64,000 bases of DNA from Metabacillus sp. B2-18 (GCF_021117275.1 NZ_CP088245.1:967501-1031500); one strand, 5' to 3'. Positions 43,053 through 52,380 are shown, counted from the stretch's first letter. Numbers and translations: made by a program. Notes: a model not told the origin generated them from the sequence alone.

Positions 43053-44483
43053 ATGGCGATGAAAATCGGAACAGGCGAGTTTAAAGAACGTGTTGAGAAT
43101 GGCATTAATAATACGTTTATGCGCGGGGCAGTCTCTGGTGCACAAGAACGCCTTAGCACAAGACGAATTGAAGCGGCAAAAGAACTCGGTAACTGGGAAG
43201 AGTGGCGGGCACTTGGTGAAGAAATTCGCCAACATACGCTCGATAATCTTGATTACTATTTAAAGCAATTTAGTGAAAAGGTTGCTGAACGTGGAGGACA
43301 TGTCTTTTTTGCAGAAACTCCTGATGAAGCAAATCAATATATAAAAGATGTTATTAAGAAAAAGAATGGTAAAAAGATTGTTAAATCCAAATCAATGGTA
43401 ACGGAAGAAATTAATATGAATCAATGTTTAGAAGAAGAGGGATGTGAAGTCATTGAGACAGACCTAGGAGAGTATATTTTACAGGTGGATGACCATGATC
43501 CGCCTTCCCATATAGTTACTCCTGCACTACATAAAAACAAAGAACAAATCCGTGATGTATTTAAAGAAAAATTAGCCTATACAAAAACAGAAAAGCCTGA
43601 GGAGCTTGCATTACATGCACGTGAAATGTTAAGAAAAGAATTTTTATCAGCTGATATCGGTGTGACTGGTTGTAACTTTGCGATAGCGGAATCAGGTTCG
43701 ATAAGTCTTGTGACAAATGAAGGTAATGCAAGACTAGTCTCAGCCCTTCCTAAGACACAAATTACTGTTATGGGAATGGAGCGGATTGTACCAACTTTTG
43801 CTGAATTTGAAGTTTTAGTGAGCTTGTTAACCAGAAGTGCTGTAGGGCAGAAATTGACAAGTTATGTAACCGCATTAACAGGTCCGAAGCAAGCTGGAGA
43901 TGTAGACGGACCTGAAGATTTTCACGTTGTCATTGTGGATAATGGTCGCTCAAAAATATTAGGAACAGAATTCCAATCTATTTTACAATGCATCCGTTGT
44001 GCTGCATGTGTGAATGTTTGTCCGGTTTACCGTCATGTCGGAGGGCATTCCTATGGTTCAATTTATTCAGGACCAATTGGAGCGGTTCTTTCACCGCTAC
44101 TCGGTGGCTACGAAGAGTATAAGGAGCTTCCATATGCATCTACACTTTGCGGAGCCTGTACAGAAGTTTGTCCAGTCAAGATTCCATTGCACGAATTACT
44201 CCACAAACATCGTCAGGTTATTGTTGAAAGAGAAGGGAAAGCACCGATTTCTGAAAAATTTGCGATGAAGGCTTTTGGACTAGGTTCTGCGTCAACTCCT
44301 CTTTACAATTTAGGTTCAAGACTAGCACCTACTGCAATGAGCCCTTTTGCAGTGAATGCAAAAATTTCGAAAGGTCCTGGTCCACTAAAGGCGTGGACTG
44401 AGATTCGGGATTTTCCGGCTCCTGAAAATAAGAGATTCCGTGACTGGTTTAAGAACCGTGATAAGGAGGGGGGCGAGCAATGA
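43053..44483 (+). CDS. lutB: Lactate utilisation iron-sulfur protein B
   Basis: A 476-residue protein. An LUD domain occupies the first part (about 60-300, with [23 protein letters not shown]) and two 4Fe-4S clusters follow: [14 protein letters not shown] and [11 protein letters not shown]. Size and order match B. subtilis LutB. The stop overlaps lutC by 4 bp. Confidence 0.93.
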   Translation: MAMKIGTGEFKERVENGINNTFMRGAVSGAQERLSTRRIEAAKELGNWEEWRALGEEIRQHTLDNLDYYLKQFSEKVAERGGHVFFAETPDEANQYIKDVIKKKNGKKIVKSKSMVTEEINMNQCLEEEGCEVIETDLGEYILQVDDHDPPSHIVTPALHKNKEQIRDVFKEKLAYTKTEKPEELALHAREMLRKEFLSADIGVTGCNFAIAESGSISLVTNEGNARLVSALPKTQITVMGMERIVPTFAEFEVLVSLLTRSAVGQKLTSYVTALTGPKQAGDVDGPEDFHVVIVDNGRSKILGTEFQSILQCIRCAACVNVCPVYRHVGGHSYGSIYSGPIGAVLSPLLGGYEEYKELPYASTLCGACTEVCPVKIPLHELLHKHRQVIVEREGKAPISEKFAMKAFGLGSASTPLYNLGSRLAPTAMSPFAVNAKISKGPGPLKAWTEIRDFPAPENKRFRDWFKNRDKEGGEQ

Positions 44484-45202
44484 CAGGAGGATCAATTCAA
44501 AATCAAGAAACTTTTTTAAATAAGATTGCCTCACAGCTTGGACGAGAGCAAAGAACGGAAGGTGTAACGCTACCAGAATGGAAGCATCAACCGCAATGGG
44601 ATGTTTTACAAGGTTTGTCACAAGATCAGCTTGTTGATGTTTTAAAGGAGCAGTGCCGGCGGATCCAAACTCAATTTGTTGAAACAACGTCAGTAGATTT
44701 AGTAACCGTTTTAAAAAACGTTGTTAAAGAATTTGGAGGAGGTCCTATTATAACGTGGAATGACGATCGGTTTACTGAATTTGGGCTGACTCATTTACTA
44801 CATGAGGAGTGGCCAAGTGAAGATGTCGATGTTAGTTTATGGAATCCATCGCTTGGAAAGAAAAATATCGAGTTAGCAGAACAAGCAAACGTGGGGATTA
44901 CCTTCAGTGATAAAACACTTGCAGAATCAGGAACCGTTGTCCTATTTAGCGACACTGGGAAGGGTCGTTCCGTAAGCCTGTTACCGGCTACGTACATTGC
45001 AATCATACCGAAGAGTACGATTGTGCCAAGAATAACTCAAGTTTCCCAAGAAATTCATGAGAACATTAACAAGGGGGAAGAAATTGCTTCTTGCGTAAAT
45101 TTCATAACAGGACCAAGTAACTCAGCTGATATTGAAATGAACTTAGTAGTGGGCGTTCATGGGCCAATTAAAGCAACGTATATTTTAGTTAACGATAAAT
45201 AA
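44480..45202 (+). CDS. lutC: Lactate utilisation protein C
   Basis: A 240-residue LUD-domain protein: [20 protein letters not shown] and [23 protein letters not shown] are the diagnostic segments. AAGGAGGGG lies 8 nt before the ATG inside lutB. Third partner of the L-lactate-oxidising complex. Confidence 0.92.
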   Translation: MTGGSIQNQETFLNKIASQLGREQRTEGVTLPEWKHQPQWDVLQGLSQDQLVDVLKEQCRRIQTQFVETTSVDLVTVLKNVVKEFGGGPIITWNDDRFTEFGLTHLLHEEWPSEDVDVSLWNPSLGKKNIELAEQANVGITFSDKTLAESGTVVLFSDTGKGRSVSLLPATYIAIIPKSTIVPRITQVSQEIHENINKGEEIASCVNFITGPSNSADIEMNLVVGVHGPIKATYILVNDK

Positions 45203-45280
45203 CGGCGAGATTGGTTATGAAAATTTATATGGTAGCTTTTGAGGTTTTACATTTCATAATAAAACAAAAATAGTAACAAC

Positions 45281-45337
45281 AATAAGCGACCTTGTTATTT
45301 GTATTAGCATCTCAATGTCGCTTATTTACTTCTTTTA
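45281..45337 (+). terminator. Terminator of lutABC
   Basis: AATAAGCGAC (45281-45290) pairs with GTCGCTTATT (45317-45326), followed by TACTTCTTTT. The loop is long (26 nt). Confidence 0.6.
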
Positions 45338-45387
45338 TTACTTGAAAAATAATTATGAATTTTCTTAGTTAGAATGAAAGAAAAGGA

Positions 45388-45416
45388 TTGTAACTTATTA
45401 TTTTTAATGGTAGAAT
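45388..45416 (+). promoter_or_regulatory. Promoter of the PPDK operon
   Basis: TTGTAA and TAGAAT with 17-bp spacing, about 90 bp before the regulatory protein gene. Confidence 0.5.
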
Positions 45417-45506
45417 ACTATTTAATCAAATGGTATGACATATTTATTTATTAGTATAACACATTTGTTCTGTTAAACAATTAAAAGAGTGAATAGGAGG
45501 TCGGAT

Positions 45507-46331
45507 GTGAATAAAAAGGAAATAGTTTATGTAGTATCTGATTCTGTTGGCGAAACAGCTGAGCTGATGGTAAAAGCAGTTGCATCTCAATTTAATAGTG
45601 TAGAAGTTGAAATCAAGCATATTTCTTATGTTGAAGATATGAAAGATCTTGATAATATCATTATTGCCGCCAAATATAATCACTCCATTATTGCCTATAC
45701 AATTGTCATTCCATCTTTGAAGCAGTATCTTGATGAGCGAGCAAGGGAAGCAGGAATTCGTGCTATTGATTTAATGAATCCGCTAATGGATGCATTTATA
45801 AAAAATTTAAATACAGACCCAGTACATCAACCAAGACTAATGAGGAAATTAGATGAAAACTATTTTCGTAGAGTAGAAGCAGTTGAGTTCGCAGTTAGAT
45901 ATGATGATGGTCAGGATGTTAGAGGAATTAGGCATGCAGATATTGTCTTAATTGGCGTTTCTAGAACATCAAAGACACCGCTTTCAATGTATTTGGCCCA
46001 TAAGCGGTTTAAGGTGGCAAATGTACCTTTAGTTCCAGAAGTAGCACCTCCTGATGAACTTTTTGATATTCCCAAGAACAAATGTGTTGGGTTAATCATA
46101 ACACCAGATAAACTGAATGAAATTCGCATGGAGCGATTAAAAAATATAGGATTAACAACCCAAGCGAATTATGCGAATTATGACCGGATTCTTACAGAAT
46201 TAGAATATGCAGAAAAAATTATGAAAAAAATCGGTTGTCCCGTTATTAATGTTTCAAACAAAGCAATCGAAGAGACGGCTGATTTGATATTAGAGATGTT
46301 AAAAAAGAAAGGGGCTGTATTTCATGGGTAA
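45507..46331 (+). CDS. yqfL: Pyruvate, phosphate dikinase regulatory protein (DUF299)
   Basis: A 274-residue bifunctional kinase/pyrophosphorylase that switches PPDK off and on by threonine phosphorylation using ADP and phosphate. IVYVVSDSVGETAELMVKA at the N-terminus and the P-loop-like GVSRTSKTPLS near residue 150 are the family marks; EVAPPDELF and VSNKAIEETA follow. GTG 45507 is chosen because AGGAGG is 6 nt upstream; an earlier in-frame GTG (45489) precedes that site. It overlaps the ppdK start by 8 bp, so enzyme and regulator are made together. Confidence 0.9.
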   Translation: MNKKEIVYVVSDSVGETAELMVKAVASQFNSVEVEIKHISYVEDMKDLDNIIIAAKYNHSIIAYTIVIPSLKQYLDERAREAGIRAIDLMNPLMDAFIKNLNTDPVHQPRLMRKLDENYFRRVEAVEFAVRYDDGQDVRGIRHADIVLIGVSRTSKTPLSMYLAHKRFKVANVPLVPEVAPPDELFDIPKNKCVGLIITPDKLNEIRMERLKNIGLTTQANYANYDRILTELEYAEKIMKKIGCPVINVSNKAIEETADLILEMLKKKGAVFHG

Positions 46332-49005
46332 GTTTGTGTATATGTTTGATGAAGGGGATAGTGGAAAAAGGGAACTACTAGGAGGAAAGGGAGCAAATCT
46401 AGCTGAAATGACAAAGATTGGTTTACCTGTTCCTTATGGGTTTACCATTACAACAGAGACCTGCAATACTTACTATGAAGCTGGAAAATCAATTTCATCA
46501 GAGATTGATTTTCAAATTTTACAAGCGCTTACAACCCTTGAAGGAAAAACCGGTAAAAAGTTCGGAGATCCAGCAAATCCGTTGCTAGTTTCTGTAAGAT
46601 CTGGAGCCGTTCATTCGATGCCGGGAATGATGGATACGATTTTAAATCTTGGAATAAATGACGAAACGGTCGTGGGACTGGCAAATCTGACGAATAACCC
46701 GCGCTTTGCGTATGATTCTTACCGTCGATTTATCCAAATGTTTAGTGATGTTGTCCTAAAAGTTGATAGCTTTTATTTTGAACAATTCTTGGATGAAGTT
46801 AGGGAAGAAAAAGGATATCACTCAGATCCTGAAATGTCTGCAGAAGATTGGAAAGAGGTCATTACAGGATACAAGAGAATTGTTGCTAAGCATTCGAAAA
46901 GGGCCTTTCCTGAGAATCCAAAAGAGCAGTTATTCCTTTCCATTCGTGCTGTTTTTGATTCTTGGAATAATCAACGTGCTATTGTATATCGCCGTCTTCA
47001 GAATATTCCCGGTCATCTTGGAACTGCAGTGAACATTCAAAGTATGGTTTTCGGAAATATGGGCAGCAATTCTGGCACTGGAGTAGCTTTTACACGTAAT
47101 CCATCTACAGGGGAAGCAAAGCTTTACGGTGAATATTTGATCAATGCTCAAGGTGAGGACGTAGTTGCCGGAATTCGTACACCTCAACCAATTATTTCTC
47201 TTCAAGAAGAGATGCCAAACGTATATCAGCAGTTTACCCAAACATGTCACCTCCTTGAAAACCATTATGAAGACATGCAGGATATTGAGTTTACTGTGGA
47301 ACGGGGAGAACTTTTTATTCTACAAACACGTACCGGAAAAAGAACAGCTCAAGCAGGAATTAGAATAGCTGTTGAATTAGTAAAAGAACAAATCATTAGC
47401 AAGCAGGAAGCGATTCTACGTGTAGATCCTGATCAGCTTGATCAACTTCTCCATCGTCGCATCGATGATTCATATGTACGAAAGCAATTAGCGAAAGGTT
47501 TACCAGCTTCCCCTGGTGCAGCAACTGGAGAAGTCGTATTTGATGCAGATGAAGCTGAGAAAATGGCGAAAGATGAGAAAAAGAAGGTCATTCTTGTTCG
47601 TCCAGAAACAACACCTGATGATATTCATGGAATTGTTGCAGCCGAAGCCACTGTTACTAGCCGCGGAGGAATGACAAGCCATGCAGCCGTTGTGGCAAGA
47701 GGTATGGGAAAAGCATGCATTTGTGGATGTGAATCATTAAAGATTGATTTAAAGTCAAAGCAATTTAAAGTAGGAGAAACGATTGTAAAACAAGGTGATA
47801 TCATTACAATTGATGGTTCAACAGGTGAAATCATGTTAGGAGAAATTCCGATGATCGAACCACAGCTTTCAGATGAATTTCAATTGTTGCTTTCATGGGC
47901 AGATCAGGAACGAAAACTTGGTGTTAGAGCAAATGCGGACAATCCAGTTGATGCCAAAAAAGCTCTTGAATTTGGAGCAGGTGGAATTGGATTATGCCGA
48001 ACAGAGCATATGTTTATGGATGCTAGTCGAATCCCAATTGTCCAAGAAATGATTCTTGCAGAAACTAATCAGGAACGCGAACATGCATTAGACAAGTTAT
48101 TACCAATGCAACAAGAGGACTTTGAGGGAATTTTTGAAGCGATGCAAGGAAATCCTGTCACCATTCGTTTATTAGATCCGCCTCTTCACGAATTTTTACC
48201 TGATAAGGAAGAACTGTTAGTTGAGGTTACCAAACTTCAATTAACCAATTCAAGTTCAAGGGAGTTAAAAGAAAAAGAACAGTTATTAAGAAAAGTACGA
48301 CAATTGGATGAATTTAATCCGATGCTAGGTCATCGTGGATGCCGATTAGGAATGATTTTTCCGGAAATTTACGTGATGCAAGCAAAAGCGATATTTTATG
48401 CCATTGCGAACGTAATGGATAAAGGAATCGATGTAAAACCAGAAATCATGATTCCATTAGTTGGTCATGTGAATGAGTTAAAAGAAATGAGGCAATTAGT
48501 GGTCAATGCTGGAGTGCAAGTTGAGGAAGAAAAGGGGCTAACATTTAGCTACTTAATCGGTACGATGGTAGAAGTACCACGTGCAGCCTTAACTGCAGAC
48601 CAAATTGCTGAAGAAGCAGACTTTTTCTCATTCGGAACAAATGACCTAACGCAAACAACATTTGGATACAGTCGTGATGACGCAGAGGGAAAATTCTTAC
48701 AAACTTATATTGAAAACAAGGTACTTCCAGCAAATCCATTCGTTTCCCTTGACCAAGAAGGAGTAGGAAAACTAGTTGAAACGGGTGTTAAGCTAGGAAG
48801 GGGAAAGAAGCTGGAATTAAAAACAGGTATTTGCGGAGAACATGGAGGAGAAAAGAAATCAATTCAATTCTGCCATGATGTAGGCTTGGATTATGTAAGC
48901 TGTTCACCATATCGTGTACCGCTTGCACGCCTAGCAGCGGCTCAGGCTAAGATTAGACATGAACAAAAACAGAATGAACTTCATGAACTTCAAGTTCAAG
49001 TATGA
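46324..49005 (+). CDS. ppdK: Pyruvate, phosphate dikinase
   Basis: An 893-residue enzyme interconverting pyruvate + ATP + phosphate with PEP + AMP + diphosphate. The N-terminal ATP-grasp part begins FDEGDSGKRELLGGKGANLAEM. The central swivelling domain has SRGGMTSHAAVVARG with catalytic His453 and regulatory Thr451. The C-terminal PEP-binding barrel has LCRTEHMFM and the active-site Cys837 in TGICGEHGG. Full length. Next to lactate utilisation genes it can feed pyruvate into gluconeogenesis. B. subtilis lacks this enzyme, although many other Bacillaceae have it. Confidence 0.95.
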   Translation: MGKFVYMFDEGDSGKRELLGGKGANLAEMTKIGLPVPYGFTITTETCNTYYEAGKSISSEIDFQILQALTTLEGKTGKKFGDPANPLLVSVRSGAVHSMPGMMDTILNLGINDETVVGLANLTNNPRFAYDSYRRFIQMFSDVVLKVDSFYFEQFLDEVREEKGYHSDPEMSAEDWKEVITGYKRIVAKHSKRAFPENPKEQLFLSIRAVFDSWNNQRAIVYRRLQNIPGHLGTAVNIQSMVFGNMGSNSGTGVAFTRNPSTGEAKLYGEYLINAQGEDVVAGIRTPQPIISLQEEMPNVYQQFTQTCHLLENHYEDMQDIEFTVERGELFILQTRTGKRTAQAGIRIAVELVKEQIISKQEAILRVDPDQLDQLLHRRIDDSYVRKQLAKGLPASPGAATGEVVFDADEAEKMAKDEKKKVILVRPETTPDDIHGIVAAEATVTSRGGMTSHAAVVARGMGKACICGCESLKIDLKSKQFKVGETIVKQGDIITIDGSTGEIMLGEIPMIEPQLSDEFQLLLSWADQERKLGVRANADNPVDAKKALEFGAGGIGLCRTEHMFMDASRIPIVQEMILAETNQEREHALDKLLPMQQEDFEGIFEAMQGNPVTIRLLDPPLHEFLPDKEELLVEVTKLQLTNSSSRELKEKEQLLRKVRQLDEFNPMLGHRGCRLGMIFPEIYVMQAKAIFYAIANVMDKGIDVKPEIMIPLVGHVNELKEMRQLVVNAGVQVEEEKGLTFSYLIGTMVEVPRAALTADQIAEEADFFSFGTNDLTQTTFGYSRDDAEGKFLQTYIENKVLPANPFVSLDQEGVGKLVETGVKLGRGKKLELKTGICGEHGGEKKSIQFCHDVGLDYVSCSPYRVPLARLAAAQAKIRHEQKQNELHELQVQV

Positions 49006-49013
49006 AAATGGAA

Positions 49014-49046
49014 AAGGCTGCCTATTTTGGGCAGCTTCTTCATTTT
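49014..49046 (+). terminator. Terminator of ppdK
   Basis: GCTGCC / GGCAGC stem with a short loop, followed by TTCTTCATTTTT. Confidence 0.7.
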
Positions 49047-49200
49047 TATATTAAATATTTTTACTAAGTTTTTGAGGAAGTTACTGTGTTTTTATATGAA
49101 TTGAATATTTTTGTCTATCTATAAGTAGTTTGTGTTGTAAAGAGTGCTCCCAATTATGCAAGGCGCTTCGCTTATATGCTAGTAGATAAATTTGAGCTCT

Positions 49201-49359
49201 GACCACATACTCCAAATTGCACAAAAATTGCACAGACTTATTTTATTTCATTGATTTTAATTAATTTATTTTATAACCACCAGCCAAAACGTTGATATAT
49301 CAATACTTATTTAACTAAGTTTTACTACATTTAACTCTATTAATTCCCCACCCAATTTT
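49201..49359. repeat. Dispersed repeat, copy 2
   Basis: Begins GACCACATACTCCAAATTGC, contains AAAACGTTGAT and ends ACCCAATTTT exactly where a tRNA-Val fragment begins. It is the partner of 30418-30538 in direct orientation. No coding potential. Confidence 0.6.
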
Positions 49360-49403
49360 GACAGGGTAGGGGCGGGGGTTCGAATCCCTCTCGAATCATC
49401 AGA
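49358..49403 (+). pseudogene. tRNA-Val 3'-half remnant
   Basis: TTGACAGGGTAGGGG onward reproduces the tRNA-Val gene from the anticodon loop to past A73 (equivalent to 9799-9844) with one base missing in the variable loop and one substitution in the acceptor stem. The 5' half is absent, replaced by the dispersed repeat. Not a functional tRNA. Confidence 0.85.
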
Positions 49404-49409
49404 GTGAGA

Positions 49410-49449
49410 AGCTTTAGTTCCTTGGTATGTAAGGAACTAAAGCTTTTTT
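49410..49449 (+). terminator. Terminator copy after the tRNA remnant
   Basis: AGCTTTAGTTCCTT / AAGGAACTAAAGCT, a perfect 14-bp stem and 7-nt loop with T5. It is homologous to the weaker terminator after tRNA-Val at 9.85 kb. Between here and 49585 I see nothing else. Confidence 0.85.
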
Positions 49450-49585
49450 AAGTTATTAGAAATATACAGTTCACTAATTTAACAATTAAATCTCCCATTC
49501 TTGAATAGGATAATAGTGACTTATATAAACATGGATAATAAATAAATATTGTATCTAGGCATAATTTTAATAATTCATCACTTTA

Positions 49586-50737
49586 TTAATTTAACACTGT
49601 TTCAAGTATTTCAACATTTTTCTCCATAATACTAAAATAATCTTCCTTATTTATTATGTTTTCTTCTGTAACGGATTCAAGATTATGAAGGGTAAGCGAC
49701 TTAGCACCGATTTCATCTTGGATGACTTTTGCTACGTTAGATTGTACATTCTGTTCAAATAAAACGTATTTTAGACCATGTTCTTCGGATTCTGTAATAA
49801 TTTCCGTAAGTTGTTGTTGACTAGGTTCTTGGGAAGGAGAAAGACCAGCTATTGCAATTTGTTCAAGGCCATATCGATCCTGCCAATATCCGTAAGCAGC
49901 ATGAGAAACTAAAATGTATTTTGTTTTTGAATTTTCGAGAGTTTCATGGAATGTTTGATCTAGAGCAGTTAAATCGGCTTTTAGTTTTGTGAAATTTTCC
50001 TCAAATGTTTCCTTTGATTCTGGCTTTATTTCTATTAGTGCATTTTTAATGTTTTCTGCTAGTTTAATAGAGCGCATTGGATCAAGCCAAACATGTGGAT
50101 CTTGATCTCCGTGATGGTGATGCTCTTCATCATGAGTGGCATCCTCTTCATGTGCATGCTCTTCATCATGAGCGGCATCCTCTTCATGTGCATGTTTTTC
50201 ATCATGAGCAGCATCCTCTTCATGTGCATGTTTTTCATCATGAGCGGCATCCTCTTCATGTGAATGTTCTTCCTCATGAGCAGCTTCATTTTCATGTGAA
50301 TGTTCTTCCTCATGAGTAGCGTTATCTTCATGTGAGTGTTCAGTTGTTTTAAGTAGTTCAATACCCTCGGCTGCTTTTAATATGAGAACGTCCTCTTTCT
50401 GTAACGCCTCTTCAGCTTGTTCGACAAAACCTTCTACACCAGCACCTGTATAGACAAATAGATCAGAGTCAGCGATGTTTTTCATTGTTTTAACTGTTGG
50501 CTCATATATATGAGCATCAACATTTGGAGGGTAAACACTAGTGACTGTAATCTCATCCCCACCAATTTTTTTCGTGAAATCCTCTAATGGGAAAATGGTT
50601 GTGTATACTTCAATTTTATTACTGTTATCATCGTTGCTTTCTGTAGCGTTTGTTAATTGATTTTCTTGATTGCCGCATCCTGTTAATAGAAGACCTACTG
50701 TCAGCATCGAGGTTAATAAATAAGGTTTTGTATGCAT
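49586..50737 (-). CDS. znuA: Zinc ABC transporter substrate-binding lipoprotein (ZnuA/AdcA)
   Basis: A 383-residue lipoprotein of the metal-binding cluster A-I family. The lipobox LLLTGC ends the signal; IEVYTTIFPLEDFTKKIGGDEI opens the mature domain. Metal-ligand positions appear in YPPNVDAHIYEPT, DPHVWLDPMR, LVSHAAYGYW and the C-terminal SLTLHNLESV. A His/Asp/Glu-rich loop of about 80 residues made of 12-residue repeats lies between the first and second ligand, typical of zinc chaperoning loops. ATG 50737 has AGGAGT 7 nt upstream. A Zur box is about 125 bp upstream. No znuB/znuC genes are in the window. Confidence 0.9.
   Translation of the reverse strand: MHTKPYLLTSMLTVGLLLTGCGNQENQLTNATESNDDNSNKIEVYTTIFPLEDFTKKIGGDEITVTSVYPPNVDAHIYEPTVKTMKNIADSDLFVYTGAGVEGFVEQAEEALQKEDVLILKAAEGIELLKTTEHSHEDNATHEEEHSHENEAAHEEEHSHEEDAAHDEKHAHEEDAAHDEKHAHEEDAAHDEEHAHEEDATHDEEHHHHGDQDPHVWLDPMRSIKLAENIKNALIEIKPESKETFEENFTKLKADLTALDQTFHETLENSKTKYILVSHAAYGYWQDRYGLEQIAIAGLSPSQEPSQQQLTEIITESEEHGLKYVLFEQNVQSNVAKVIQDEIGAKSLTLHNLESVTEENIINKEDYFSIMEKNVEILETVLN
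50123..50338. repeat. Six 36-bp tandem repeats coding the His-rich loop
   Basis: Six in-frame 36-bp units (starting 50123, 50159, 50195, 50231, 50267, 50303), each encoding a variant of HAHEEDAAHDEK/E. Units 1-4 are nearly identical at DNA level and 5-6 more diverged, so copy number is probably unstable. Confidence 0.9.
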
Positions 50738-50862
50738 GGTTAAAACTCCTAACATTTGGTTTTGTAAAATAATTTGGTTTATATGTCTTGGATAACATAC
50801 TAGCTTTCAAAAATTGAAGAATTGATAGCTACTTCACAGTTAATAGTTTATTTAATGTTTGT

Positions 50863-50883
50863 AAATAGTAATGATTACGATTT
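50863..50883. promoter_or_regulatory. Zur box (znuA)
   Basis: AAATAGTAATGATTACGATT plus T, a 7-1-7-type Zur palindrome (TAATGATTA centre), upstream of the minus-strand znuA. The segment 50822-51015 has no supported gene. Confidence 0.85.
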
Positions 50884-51015
50884 GTATTCTACACTCAAAA
50901 TTCGGTTATGTAAACAATATAAGTATGATTCATTTTCTCACTGCTATAAAAAACAGAACCTTAAGTGTGTAGTGAATGTAGTTATGACATTGTCACGGGA
51001 GCTGGAACTTTACAA

Positions 51016-51372
51016 CTAAGGACATTTGACTTTAGGATCGCATGGTATTATATCAATTTGTTCATTTGTCAACTTTCCAGTACGAATCAACCCTTCAAAT
51101 TCTCTTCTTATTAAGGTAATCTCTCTTATTGATTTGTTTTGAATCAACTCTGTCATCATAGAAGAAGATGCCATACTTATGCTGCACCCTTCACCAAGGA
51201 AGGTTACATTTTTTATAAAGTACTGTTCGATTTCAATAAACAGGGTGATCACATCCCCACAAGTTGGGTTTTTATAATGCACTTTAAGAACATTTTCACT
51301 TAATAATTCTTTGAAATTGCGTTTTTGTCGATAATGATCTAAGATAACCTGTCGATACATTTGGTCGAGCAT
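51016..51372 (-). CDS. SufU-like protein, C-terminally short
   Basis: A 118-residue SufU/IscU-family protein; SufU is normally about 145. MLDQMYRQVILDHYR, NPTCGD (Cys38, Asp40) and GEGCSISMASSSMMT (Cys63) are conserved, and the third family cysteine appears to be Cys117 in KVKCP, one residue before the stop, with an extra Cys111. The last helix after this Cys, present in SufU (SWKALE), is missing. SufU accepts sulfur from SufS and binds zinc tightly in B. subtilis. Here it is the third gene behind a Zur box with rpsN2. It may be a low-zinc paralogue or a decayed copy. Confidence 0.75.
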   Translation of the reverse strand: MLDQMYRQVILDHYRQKRNFKELLSENVLKVHYKNPTCGDVITLFIEIEQYFIKNVTFLGEGCSISMASSSMMTELIQNKSIREITLIRREFEGLIRTGKLTNEQIDIIPCDPKVKCP

Positions 51373-51417
51373 GAAAAGTCTTCACCTTCTTCCTGATAAC
51401 GATTCATATTCTTTCTG

Positions 51418-51804
51418 TTATTTTGACATTTTGTTTACTTTTTCCCGATCTTTAGAAATACCGGTCACTACTTCCGGTGAACGGTCAAATCCTTGACCAT
51501 TATAAGAATGACTAATTTTTCCTGTATAATCCTCATTATAAAGCAGGGAGTCAATAAACAAAGGAGCATCATCTGGTAGCAAGTCCTTATACCAATGTCC
51601 ATGAGGGTAGTTAATAACAACACACTTATCGTGGCATCTCCCATTACATCTAGTTCGTGTTGTGTGAATTCTATCATCTAAGCCTCTTTCAGAAATTTCT
51701 CTTCGTATTTCCTGGGTTAGGTCCTCAGCGCCAACATGAGTGCAACTGCTACCATTACAAATAAGAACATGATGAATAGTGTTGTTTAAATTCCATGTTG
51801 CCAT
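51418..51804 (-). CDS. Thioredoxin-like 2Fe-2S ferredoxin
   Basis: A 128-residue protein with cysteines at 16 and 21 (ICNGSSC) and 53, 57 and 61 (RCNGRCHDKC), a pattern of thioredoxin-fold 2Fe-2S ferredoxins. The segment TRTRCNGRCHDKC and VINYPHGHWYKDL are typical. A redox role in sulfur, cobalamin or metal metabolism is expected. It lies between rpsN2 and the SufU-like gene in a Zur-controlled minus-strand operon. The specific partner is unknown. Confidence 0.75.
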   Translation of the reverse strand: MATWNLNNTIHHVLICNGSSCTHVGAEDLTQEIRREISERGLDDRIHTTRTRCNGRCHDKCVVINYPHGHWYKDLLPDDAPLFIDSLLYNEDYTGKISHSYNGQGFDRSPEVVTGISKDREKVNKMSK

Positions 51805-51891
51805 AAATATATACCTCCATAACAGTAGCTGTTAGTACGAATTTTAGAATGTTTCTAATAGAGTTATTAATTAAATTCTTTTTAATTGATG

Positions 51892-52161
51892 TTACCAGCT
51901 TGATTTTTTGATGCCAGGTAGGTGACCTTTATGAGCTAATTCCCGAAAAGCAATTCGAGACATCTTAAATTTACGAAGATAACCTCTAGGTCTTCCGGTA
52001 ATTTCACATCTGTTATGCAATCGGGAAGGGGCTGAGTCTCTTGGTAACTTTTTTAATGCTTCATAGTCGCCCTTTTCTTTTAACTCTTTTCGTATTTCTG
52101 CATATTTTTTAACCATGTCTTGCCGTTTTCTTTCTTTTGCAATTTTCGACTTTTTTGCCAT
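51892..52161 (-). CDS. rpsN2: Zinc-independent ribosomal protein S14 paralogue
   Basis: An 89-residue S14 of the long, zinc-free type. [17 protein letters not shown] and [20 protein letters not shown] match; only one Cys is present and the two CXXC pairs of zinc-binding S14 are absent. AGGAG precedes the ATG and a Zur box lies 30 bp upstream, so the protein replaces the zinc form during zinc starvation and frees ribosomal zinc, as known for RpsN2 in Bacillus. Confidence 0.93.
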   Translation of the reverse strand: MAKKSKIAKERKRQDMVKKYAEIRKELKEKGDYEALKKLPRDSAPSRLHNRCEITGRPRGYLRKFKMSRIAFRELAHKGHLPGIKKSSW

Positions 52162-52190
52162 TAGTAAACAACTCCTTATACAACTTATTA

Positions 52191-52210
52191 AAACGTAATG
52201 ATTACGATTT
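52191..52210. promoter_or_regulatory. Zur box (rpsN2 operon)
   Basis: AAACGTAATGATTACGATTT, a strong Zur palindrome 30 bp before the rpsN2 start on the minus strand. Confidence 0.92.
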
Positions 52211-52360
52211 GAGTTTTATCTTATTCTATCTTTGAACAAAATGCAAATATAACATTTCGTACCTCAAGAATAGGAATCAACAGAGCCAATTTTTTATAGA
52301 CATCGTTTAGGAGTTGATGATAAAAATTTGCTCTTATCTTAACAAATATAGTACAATTCA

Positions 52361-52380
52361 AAACGTAATGATTACGGTTT
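52361..52380. promoter_or_regulatory. Zur box (FAD oxidoreductase)
   Basis: AAACGTAATGATTACGGTTT, 20 bp before the ATG of the plus-strand FAD gene. Confidence 0.92.

Noticed and set aside
9841-49357. Calling the whole 39.5-kb interval a genomic island
   Set aside because: The tRNA fragment supports the idea, but there is no integrase, no phage or conjugation gene, and many genes look like core Bacillaceae metabolism. Kept as a finding, not annotated as a mobile element.
50123-50338. Possible CRISPR array (36-bp periodicity)
   Set aside because: The units are contiguous with no unique spacers, lie inside a coding frame and have no cas genes nearby. It is a coding minisatellite.
50077-50361. 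Open frames on both strands with His/Met-rich repeats in the znuA region
   Set aside because: They are out-of-frame readings of the 36-bp tandem repeat inside znuA. The znuA frame has signal peptide, metal ligands and full family length.
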